DNA of 14,147 nucleotides from Candidatus Bathyarchaeota archaeon (GTDB lineage: Archaea; Thermoproteota; Bathyarchaeia; Bathyarchaeales; Bathycorpusculaceae): the NCBI GenBank assembly GCA_030630585.1, contig DAOVMU010000012.1, positions 1 to 14,147 on the forward strand. Reading direction: 5' to 3'. Each line of letters begins with the position of its first letter. The stretch's first letter is position 1. Both the position numbers and the translations under genes were made by a program. This document shows positions 1 to 6,400 of this stretch, one piece after another. The notes under the pieces are model-generated. The model did no database searches and was not told the DNA's origin. It worked only from the letters and a program-made list of their open reading frames with translations.

Positions 1-302
1 CTATCCTTTTTTATGAGACGTCTACGAAACACACCAGTTTTTCTCGCATCTTTGATCGGATTATCTCGCATCAATAGAAATTCTGTCGATATAGGGAACT
101 GCGCCACAACTTTTGACCCTTTTGTTATCATGAAGACAGCACTTTCCTTTTGCTTGTATCGGCATTCGATCGAGAGACCTCCGCATGTGGATCTGCCGTT
201 TTTGCCAGCTGAAACCAACGCTTGGAAAAACGTGTCAGCGTCAACTTCATATTTTAAAGAAAGAAACGCGAGGTATTCAGAAGGTGACACTTTGTTTCGC
301 AT
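1..302 (-). CDS. Partial hypothetical protein, C-terminal part beyond the left edge
   Basis: An open frame begins with ATG at 302-300 and stays open for 100 codons to the window edge, so the stop codon is not seen. The protein begins MRNKVSPSEYLAFLSLKY. A middle section has two cysteines (residues 40 and 47) and alternating hydrophobic stretches (AVFMIT, KVVAQFPI) that suggest a small beta-rich domain, possibly OB-like. A basic section (RKTGVFRRRLIKK) follows. In-frame stops lie just upstream with no other start codon between, so ATG 302 is the start. A purine-rich GGTAGG sits a few bases upstream. It lies downstream of the YHS gene on the same strand, with about 100 bases between. I do not recognise the family; the OB-like reading is inference. 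Codon use and the absence of stops make a real gene likely. Confidence 0.6.
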   Translation of the reverse strand, partial: MRNKVSPSEYLAFLSLKYEVDADTFFQALVSAGKNGRSTCGGLSIECRYKQKESAVFMITKGSKVVAQFPISTEFLLMRDNPIKDARKTGVFRRRLIKKD

Positions 303-401
303 AGTTTTCCTACCTTTTTATTAATACTGCTTCCATAACCAAGCCCTTTTTGACATGTTTTCTTTTTTCTCCAAATGGCATTCTGCCCTTTCTCCGAATA
401 C

Positions 402-566
402 CTAGCTGCTCTGCAGGTCAGTCCACCTCACGAACTTCACTGGGTGCCTTTTGAATCTCTTCTTGCAGGTTACACTGCAAAAATGATAGGTCTCGCCATC
501 GTAGGTGATCTTGAACTTGGCTGTCTTCTCGTCCAGAACGGCGCCACAAACGGGATCGCTAGGCAT
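402..566 (-). CDS. Small YHS-domain metal-binding protein (54 aa)
   Basis: ATG at 566-564 opens a 54-codon frame ending in TAG at 404-402. Almost the whole protein is one YHS domain: DPVCGAVLDE near the start (residues 4-13), ITYDGETYHFCSVTC in the middle (20-34) and a basic tail with a KRHPVKF motif. The YHS family typically has one cysteine in DPVCGM and a second group in YxFCSxxC; here these are Cys7, Cys30 and Cys34, which probably bind a metal ion. YHS domains occur alone or attached to copper ATPases and monooxygenases, so a metal carrier or sensor role is plausible but inferred. A TGA lies four codons upstream in frame, so this is the only ATG. No strong ribosome site is seen; the leader is probably short. 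The gene is easily missed because of its size. Confidence 0.88.
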   Translation of the reverse strand: MPSDPVCGAVLDEKTAKFKITYDGETYHFCSVTCKKRFKRHPVKFVRWTDLQSS

Positions 567-611
567 TACTTCTAGTCATGGAAGTGTGCACTCTGCTTAT
601 TATTACTATTG

Positions 612-644
612 ACAAAAAAAAGAAAAAGGTGCGTAAAACGCACC
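612..644 (-). terminator. Hairpin plus T-run terminator
   Basis: A 7-bp perfect stem (GGTGCGT, loop of 3, ACGCACC) lies at 628-644. Read on the minus strand it is followed by a T-rich tract (TTTTTCTTTTTTTT, 627-612). It lies about 20 bases after the stop of the CxxC-x17-CxxC gene and before the YHS gene, so it probably ends the first transcript and separates the two genes. Archaeal termination depends mainly on the T tract; the hairpin is an added feature. Confidence 0.7.
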
Positions 645-664
645 GAAGATTTTAGCTAATAAGC

Positions 665-811
665 TTAATATCTTCTCGGGGGTCTTCGTTTAGCATAGCA
701 TTCTCGGCAGTATACGGGTCTACTTCCGTCAGGTTTGAATGGAACCTCACATTCTTGACCACAGTCGGCGCATACGGCCTTATGCATCTCGCGACTTTCT
801 CTATACGACAA
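665..811 (-). CDS. CxxC-x17-CxxC zinc-binding small protein (48 aa)
   Basis: The frame starts with TTG at 811-809, placed nine bases after a strong Shine-Dalgarno GGAGGT (826-821), and ends with TAA at 667-665. The protein is 48 residues: a short charged N-terminus (MSYRESREMHKA), then CADC (Cys14, Cys17), exactly 17 residues, then CREC (Cys35, Cys38), and a basic end RRPPRRY. This matches the small archaeal family named after its CxxC-x17-CxxC pattern, in which four cysteines probably hold one zinc ion. The basic tail would suit nucleic acid or RNA polymerase contact, but the function is not established. An internal ATG (Met9) is possible as a start, but the ribosome site favours the TTG. 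A terminator hairpin follows directly. Confidence 0.85.
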   Translation of the reverse strand: MSYRESREMHKAVCADCGQECEVPFKPDGSRPVYCRECYAKRRPPRRY

Positions 812-900
812 TCGAATTACACCTCCATGTAGTAGTTAACGAAAAACTAGCATTCTATGGGAATTCTAATTCTCGCGTGTTCATTCAGTTGACATATTCA

Positions 901-913
901 TCTATTTAAACTT
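901..913 (-). promoter_or_regulatory. Possible archaeal box-A promoter for the zinc-protein gene
   Basis: The minus strand reads AAGTTTAAATAGA, close to the archaeal TATA box consensus. It lies about 90 bases upstream of the TTG start at 811, implying a leader of roughly 65 bases. The distance is long, so the assignment is moderate. Confidence 0.4.
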
Positions 914-936
914 GTCTGTGTACATGAGTTTCTCTT

Positions 937-1206
937 CTACATCTCTGTTCCCTTAAGTCTCTGCACAATGGTTTTACCATAATCCGCCTTCGCGCACGCT
1001 CCTCGGCAACCTCGCTTTAACACTCGAAAACGACACAGCAGCACCTCCCGCCCTCTCACTGTTGCGACGTCAAAATCACTAAGCCTTATTCCATCATACT
1101 TGTCAAGAAATTTACTCCCCCTGCGTATCCTTTCGATCTTCCGGAAAAACTCTCCAACACCCTCACTTACTCGAGTCTTAAAAAGAAACTCAAAGGCAAT
1201 GAGCAC
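937..1206 (-). CDS. Doubtful hypothetical protein (89 aa)
   Basis: A frame of 89 codons starts with GTG at 1206-1204 and ends with TAG at 939-937. The product is rich in arginine and lysine (FFRKIERIRRGSKF near residues 20-33) with a C-terminal part containing three cysteines (CRFRVLKRGCRGAC, residues 58-71). Codon use is not unlike that of neighbouring genes, with many AGG, AGA and GAG codons, and no stop interrupts it. Against it: there is no ATG, no clear ribosome site, an in-frame TGA closely upstream, and no family I recognise. It could be a real small gene, a remnant of a longer one, or chance. It lies upstream of the zinc-protein gene on the same strand and ends near that gene's possible promoter. 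Confidence 0.3.
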   Translation of the reverse strand: MLIAFEFLFKTRVSEGVGEFFRKIERIRRGSKFLDKYDGIRLSDFDVATVRGREVLLCRFRVLKRGCRGACAKADYGKTIVQRLKGTEM

Positions 1207-1232
1207 ACGCGAACACCGTCATCTATGTACAT

Positions 1233-1373
1233 ATGGAAGCACTTCTATTCAGTGAAGGAAACGATGAGTTTTACGTCGCAGTCGCTAAGAACGTTGAAGA
1301 AGAAAGCTAGTTGGCTTTGAATGTGTCACCGGCGAATGATGACGGAGGCAAAATCTTCAGAAAACGAAAATGA
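1233..1373 (+). pseudogene. Remnant of a small gene with in-frame TAG and shifted middle
   Basis: From ATG 1233 the plus strand encodes 25 codons (MEALLFSEGNDEF, then YVAVAKNVEEES), a TAG at 1308-1310, and then the same frame continues 20 more codons, ending DDGGKIFRKRK before TGA at 1371-1373. Both outer pieces look like normal protein. The middle (1311-1336) reads poorly in this frame, but in the +2 frame gives GFECVTGE, a more protein-like stretch that would join the two halves. This pattern suggests a small archaeal gene broken by a stop and two compensating frameshifts. Readthrough of TAG (for example pyrrolysine) would not explain the shifted middle. The original protein may have started further left, since the frame is open from 1203. 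I do not recognise the family, and the reconstruction is inference. Confidence 0.4.
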
Positions 1374-1410
1374 GAGTTCAAAAATTAAGCCTAAAATGAA
1401 AAAAGAAACC

Positions 1411-1433
1411 ATAAAGTTTAAGGGTTAATATTT
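1411..1433 (+). promoter_or_regulatory. Possible promoter of rpo5
   Basis: The stretch holds AAAGTTTAAGG followed by TTAATATTT, AT-rich sequences resembling archaeal box A, 40-60 bases upstream of the TTG start at 1473. A purine-rich stretch with AAAAGAAACC just before could be the B-recognition element. Which of the two AT stretches is the box cannot be decided by eye. Confidence 0.35.
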
Positions 1434-1472
1434 CACTTAAGTTTCGACTGTTCTTAAGATGGGGTTTGTGGT

Positions 1473-2021
1473 TTGAGTGAAGAAGAAAGCTTAGAGGAAC
1501 TCAAGGCTGACGTTATAATTAAGCTTAGAAAGTACAAGTTTGTTAAGAAGGAAAAAGTCAAGAACATAATGAATTACATTGTCAAAATTCCAAAAGAGAA
1601 ACAGAAAGCCGTAATATGGTGCATCCCTGAATCGGGAACAGTGGGCATAGCGGTGGTTAAGAGTTTACAAAAAGCCTTGGAAGATAAAAACATAGAACGG
1701 GGAATAATAATTACAAATGGAAAATATACCCATGCGGCACGCGTGAACGCCAAGAAAATGAACATTGAGCTTCTACCCAAAATCTTTCCGTCCTTCGACC
1801 TATTTGAACATGAGCTTGTTCCAAAACATGAAATTTTAACGCTGAAAGAAAGAGAGCAGGTACTTACCCAATACAAGATTCAGCCATACCAATTACCGCA
1901 GATTAAGGCTTCAGACCCAACAGTGATAGCCATAGGGGCGAAACCCGGAGATATGCTACGGATAATCAGGAAGAGCCCTACAGCAGGCACACACATAGCC
2001 TACCGTCACGTTGTAGGATAG
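1473..2021 (+). CDS. rpo5: RNA polymerase subunit Rpo5 (RpoH) with an RPB5-like N-terminal domain
   Basis: Residues about 110-182 are a clear Rpo5/RpoH (RPB5 C-terminal) domain: HELVPKH (113-119), a YKIQPYQLPQI stretch, the KASDP motif, GAKPGD and the RKSPTAG signature (166-172). This subunit binds the RNA polymerase core near downstream DNA. Archaeal Rpo5 is normally only about 75-85 residues; this one has about 105 extra N-terminal residues. The extra part includes VIWCIPESGTVGI (47-59) and NIERGIIITNGKYTHAA (73-89), which align by eye with the jaw domain of eukaryotic RPB5 (PEEPKVGI and NITRALIVV in human). That domain has a restriction-endonuclease-like fold, and here too the catalytic lysine pattern seems absent. 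The start is TTG at 1473; an in-frame TAA lies 18 bases upstream and no other start fits, though the ribosome site is weak. rpoB does not follow, unlike the usual archaeal order. Confidence 0.93.
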   Translation: MSEEESLEELKADVIIKLRKYKFVKKEKVKNIMNYIVKIPKEKQKAVIWCIPESGTVGIAVVKSLQKALEDKNIERGIIITNGKYTHAARVNAKKMNIELLPKIFPSFDLFEHELVPKHEILTLKEREQVLTQYKIQPYQLPQIKASDPTVIAIGAKPGDMLRIIRKSPTAGTHIAYRHVVG

Positions 2022-2052
2022 CCAACTTGTTCTCGCAACCCGATTTAGTAGT

Positions 2053-2292
2053 TCACCTAATCTGTTCCTTTAACTCGTGCAAAATCACCAAAGCTTCGCC
2101 TAAAGGTATGTCAAGCCTTAGAGCCAATTCATTCGGCTTTACATCCGGTTTCTCGTTGATAATGACTTCTCTCGTGTAGGCCTTATGATGTGGATACATG
2201 ACTAAAGCGTGAACTGTTTCAACAAGTATCGGCCAAAGTCCATCTTTTGTGTAATCTTCAAGGCTCATACACATCACATATGATATATTCAT
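2053..2292 (-). CDS. Small conserved-looking protein with HTH-like C-terminus (up to 79 aa)
   Basis: The frame ends with TGA at 2055-2053 and has three possible ATG starts: 2292, 2274 and 2268. The last gives a protein beginning MSLEDYTKDGLWPILVETVH, which looks the most protein-like; no start has a strong ribosome site, so a leaderless transcript is possible. The C-terminal half (KPDVKPNELALRLDI followed by PLGEALVILHELKEQ) has the spacing of a helix-turn-helix, with a predicted recognition helix ending in a leucine-rich segment, as in small winged-helix proteins. The N-terminal half has a PHHKAYTRE motif. A DNA-binding or regulatory role is inferred. The gene is convergent with rpo5, with 31 bases between the stops. 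I do not know a named family for it. Confidence 0.65.
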   Translation of the reverse strand: MNISYVMCMSLEDYTKDGLWPILVETVHALVMYPHHKAYTREVIINEKPDVKPNELALRLDIPLGEALVILHELKEQIR

Positions 2293-2741
2293 AGATAGTT
2301 ATTCAATTTACCCTAAAATAACCTCGCACCAGTGCAAGATTTTACTTGAGCCAGCTTCTACAGACATCAGTTACCTAACTTTGCGTGCTCACAGGTCTTT
2401 TACATTATTTCATCGTAGGAAACAGTGTTGACCCCCCCCCCTAGGGGGGGGGGGGGGGGGTAGGTTGAGTTGATCAAAATTGGGTCTACACGTGTTTTAT
2501 CTGAGGACCCCTTGTTTCTCGTGATATAACGCTTCGCGAATCTTACTTTTAGTATATCGAGCACGCTATCCGCCCGTGCTGGGTTTCGACAATAAGTTTT
2601 AAACTCGAGCACCTAGAGACTTCTCTAAGAACGTATCTGTTGGAATGTATGGCGTTAGAAGAGCCCAATCAGCTGTCCTTCAGAAAACACAAAAAGGGTT
2701 TGTGTGAAAGCCAAATTTTGCACTGAAGACATTTCTACCGT
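2293..2741. other. Intergenic region without a convincing gene
   Basis: No open frame here has a plausible start, ribosome site and protein-like product. A minus-strand frame at 2400-2612 runs through the C/G homopolymers and gives a run of prolines and glycines, so it is unlikely to be translated as such. The region holds the C10-TA-G17 palindrome, a 6-bp inverted repeat (AGCACG at 2560-2565 with CGTGCT at 2575-2580), and no tRNA that I can fold. Confidence 0.5.
2432..2460. repeat. C10-TA-G17 homopolymer palindrome
   Basis: Ten C residues (2432-2441), then TA, then seventeen G residues (2444-2460). Ten base pairs of perfect C-G palindrome centre on TA, and the G run extends seven bases further. 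Such a tract can form a hairpin, a G-quadruplex or an i-motif, and it is prone to slippage, so the true length may differ from what is given here. Confidence 0.9.
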
Positions 2742-2752
2742 AAAGTATATTT
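2742..2752 (+). promoter_or_regulatory. Possible TATA box for the HAD phosphatase gene
   Basis: AAAGTATATTT lies about 51-61 bases upstream of the ATG at 2803, consistent with a transcription start near 2775 and a leader of about 25-30 bases that contains GAGGG (2783-2787). Confidence 0.45.
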
Positions 2753-2802
2753 CCATTGTGATGCTTTCGGCTTCACATAAAAGAGGGCAAGTGAAATGAG
2801 CA

Positions 2803-3480
2803 ATGACAATTAAAGCTGTAGTCTTTGACCTTGACGGAACTATTGCCAACTTCAATCTAGAATATAAAGTTGTGAGGATGGAGGTTAGAAGTTTTCTCAT
2901 AAAAAGGGGTTTGCCAGCCTCAATCTTATCAAGAAATGAGAGTATATTCGAAATGTTGGAAAAAACTGAAATATTCCTTAAGAACAACGGCAAATCCAAA
3001 AAGGTAATAGAAGTCCGCGAGAGAGCTTTGGCAATAGCTGAAAAATATGAACTGGAAGCCGCAAAAACCACAACCTTGCTTCCTGGCGTGACTGAAGCCC
3101 TTAAGGCGTTAAAGAGAATGGGCTTGAAAATCGGCTTATTTACGATTAACAGTGAAAAACCTACAAACTATATTTTGAAACGATTTAGAATGGTAAGCCT
3201 TTTTAACACAGTAATTCCAAGGAACAGCGTAAAACACGTTAAACCAAACAGCGAACATTTGGAGGCTACTTTGAAGAGTTTAGGGGTTAATCCAAACGAG
3301 GCAATAGTTGTTGGAGATGGAATCAGCGACATGCAATGCGCTAGAGAACTAAAAGCAATCGCTGCCGGATTCCCAACGGGAACCTCATCGCCGACCGAGT
3401 TAATCGATTTTGGGGCAAACTATATAATCACGTCACTTACAGATCTGCCAGTTCTGATAGAACAGATAAACAGAGTCTAA
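2803..3480 (+). CDS. HAD-superfamily hydrolase (phosphoglycolate phosphatase-like)
   Basis: A 225-residue HAD phosphatase with all four motifs: motif I FDLDGT (nucleophile Asp9, acid/base Asp11), motif II FTINS (Thr114), motif III lysine in VKPNS (Lys147), and motif IV VVGDGISDM (Asp172, Asp176) for the magnesium ion. A helical cap lies between motifs I and II (about residues 15-90), so it belongs to the C1-cap HAD-IA group, whose archaeal members include phosphoglycolate phosphatases and other small-molecule phosphatases. The length suits this group. The substrate cannot be read from sequence; phosphoglycolate is one option, a sugar phosphate or nucleotide another. ATG 2803 is the start: the GTG at 2791 hits a stop after two codons and the ATG at 2795 is in another frame. 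It converges on the protease gene with only 4 bases between the stop codons. Confidence 0.93.
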   Translation: MTIKAVVFDLDGTIANFNLEYKVVRMEVRSFLIKRGLPASILSRNESIFEMLEKTEIFLKNNGKSKKVIEVRERALAIAEKYELEAAKTTTLLPGVTEALKALKRMGLKIGLFTINSEKPTNYILKRFRMVSLFNTVIPRNSVKHVKPNSEHLEATLKSLGVNPNEAIVVGDGISDMQCARELKAIAAGFPTGTSSPTELIDFGANYIITSLTDLPVLIEQINRV

Positions 3481-3484
3481 CACT

Positions 3485-6400
3485 TCAGATTTTTGAAGAT
3501 TTACGTTTTTTCCTGAAAGCAAAGAATACGGCGGATGCAATCACTGAGCCTATAGCTAAGCCTAAAATCGCTCCTATTGTCAGACCGAAATCTCTACCCG
3601 CTACATAATTTTCCTTGCTTGCTTTTTGAGCATTCACTGTTCTCACAGATAACTGACTGGGTTCAGCCATGTTTCCAGCTTTGTCGTAGGCAACAAGTCT
3701 TATTGTATGTGTTCCGTCACTAACCTCGGTGGTATTCCATTTATATGAATAGAGTCCGGTAACATTAAACGCCTCGGCGTCTATGTAGAGAAGCACATTA
3801 TCCAGGTTCTTATCTGAAGCGTTGAGTTCTAGGGTCACCATTTCTGTTAACTCGGTTCCGTTCAGCTCTGAATAATTTATTATGTTAACCGCAGGATTGG
3901 TGTTGTCCACAGTTATTGTGACAGCCTTATCAATGATGTTTCCAGCCTTGTCAATTACGGTCAGAGTAATCGTGCAGTTTCCGTCAAGCAGCCCTGTTGT
4001 GTCAAGGGCAAATTCCGTTGCGCCAGTTACGTTATGAACTGCGGCGGCTATTTTTATTGTAGCATTTTTCAGGTTTGCATCATGATACCTAAAGGATATA
4101 TCACAGAGTCCGCCTGTGATTTGTCCTTTATTAGGTGCTAGAATTTCAGCTTCGGGAGCGGTGTTGTCTATGATTACCATCGTCGGCAACGTAGTTTTTA
4201 TGTTTCCAGCCTCATCTAGTATCAGCAATGTGAGTATGCGTTCTCCATCCGCTATCTCAGTGGTGTTCCATAAATAGAAGGTTTCGCCAGTGACTTTCGC
4301 TAAAGTTCTGCCATCAAGAAGCAGTATTACTTCATGAAGGTTAGAGTCATAGTACGTGAATGTTAAGTTGGCTATCTCTGAGATGTATGAGCCATTTGAC
4401 GGTGATATCCAAGAAATATCAGGCGACGTGTTATCGACAACAACCGTTACGTATGCCTCAGCATTGTTTCCAGCTTTGTCGTAGACGACAAGTTTGATAG
4501 TGTAAGTACCATCTTCCGTCTCCGTGAGACAAGTGTCCCATGTGTAAACTTTGGTTCCGCTGTCATTGAAAGTAGCTGCATGTATCTCGTTTATGTACAG
4601 CTTCATGTAGTCAAAGTTTGTGTCATAGCCGTTGACGAGTATGAAAACTGCACTTCTAAGATAGCTTTCGTTCTCAGGAGCAATAATCTCTGCGATTGGC
4701 TGTGTAAGGTCTACAATAACAGTTATCTGATCGCTGGCATAGTTGCCCGCTTTATCATAGGCTACAATAGTTACATTATTCGATCCTGAAAGAAGATTTG
4801 GAAGCCACCATGAAGTGGCACCTCCAGAGACATTCCAAACGAATCCTCCGTTGAGATATATGGAGTAACAGCTAATACCGCTTTCATAGTCAACGCCTTC
4901 CCAACTAAGCCAAATGTCAGTCATGTTAGTTATGTAGCCGTCTACGGGGCTTAGGATAGACACTGTTGGAGGTATGTCATCACCTGTTATAACAACTGTT
5001 TTGTTTTCCACATTGTTTGTTGTCAAGTTCTCCCCAGACACCGCATAGACATACGCCGTTACATTATATGTCCCTCTTTTCATTGGTGTCCATAAGTAGC
5101 TTATAGTAGATGAAGAACCATTCTCTAATTGGGGAATTGTACCTGAGCAAACTATCTTTCCGTTTATGAGAATCTCGAACTTCACGTCAGTTTCTTTAAC
5201 CAATCCAAAGTTGTAAACTGTCATGTTTACTAAGGCTGATTCGTCAAGCGAGAGTGACGCCGGTGTTTCTAAGGATACTTCCAACTCATGCTGATATCCT
5301 ATTGGAATGTTAGTCTCAACCAGAACGGTTATCGCAAGAGCTGGATTCGTTTCAAATATCTGAAATATATGATAAAACCGCATCTCACTTTCCATACCTA
5401 TCCATAGTCCTGACGTTTTATCATACCATAAAGCGTAGGTAACGTTATATTCAGACGCCCACTCCGGAACTAGAACCCAACAGTCAATGGGACGCATCTT
5501 TACTCTTATAACTTGATCGTCAACCACTGTTGCTGTGTAATATTCTATGTTTACTTCTGAACCCAATGTGATATTTGTCTCTATCCAGTATGGATACCAC
5601 AGACCAATCCCGGAACCTTCTTCGACGATCCTATTGAAAATGTTTACAACTAACCAAAAAGACACTCTTTTTGTTATGTTTACTGAATCAACGATGCGGG
5701 TTTCTTCAATTTCCATTATGACATAGACGAGGTGTGATGAGACATAATGATCATACGTCACCTGTATTTTCGCTTCACCGACTATTTCTCCATTCTCATC
5801 ATAATATGTTGTATGATATTTTGCCCATTGTCCCTCAACTGGATGAATCAAAGGATATCTGACTTCTATGAATCTTGTTGCTTGATTGTTTAAGATGTTC
5901 TCCTCACCAAGCAACGGCGGTACATACACTGTTACATTATATACTGATTCAGCAATCGGAGTCCATAGATAACTTGTTTCAAATGAGCATCCGGTAGTCA
6001 ACTCTGAAATCACCTCGGAGTGAATTATTGTATCGTCAACCAAAAACATCAATGTAATACCAGTTTCATTGTTAAGCCCCACATTGTTAATTCTCGCCCT
6101 TACACTTCCTGTGTAGTTCGGCTCAAGATAGGATGGAACGTCTAAAGCTACTTTTAAATCGTGTTCCGGAGCTTCATATTTGGACCATACAATAGCATTG
6201 TACATTAGTTGAAAATCATGATTGTTCGACATGTATCCCACCCAATGGGACACGAAGACTGCTCTGTTATGCACTATTATGGCACCTTCATCTGCATCTG
6301 ACATAGCGACGTACGTTCCACCTAACAGATCGTCTGGATCCCAAGAATAATCTGAGGGACACGCAGCCATACCTGTCGCTACGGAATAGGGACTTGAAAT

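Noticed and set aside
13..324. Plus-strand open frame of 103 codons
   Set aside because: It is the antisense of the minus-strand partial gene at 1-302, which has the more protein-like product and a better start context.
321..356. Minus-strand 11-codon frame MSKRAWLWKQY, with two tryptophans, between the YHS gene and the left-edge gene
   Set aside because: It could be read as a leader peptide, but there is no attenuator structure and no tryptophan gene nearby; the length is within chance.
375..575. Plus-strand open frame of 66 codons
   Set aside because: It is the antisense of the YHS-domain gene (402-566), whose motifs are unmistakable.
2400..2612. Minus-strand frame of 70 codons
   Set aside because: It runs through the C/G homopolymers giving polyproline and polyglycine, begins with a non-ATG codon and shows no family motif.
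2481..2640. Possible tRNA, because of a GGTTTCGA-like stretch near 2581
   Set aside because: No acceptor stem or anticodon arm could be paired around it on either strand.
2655..3071. Minus-strand frame of 138 codons
   Set aside because: It is antisense to the HAD phosphatase gene, whose four motifs are all present on the plus strand.
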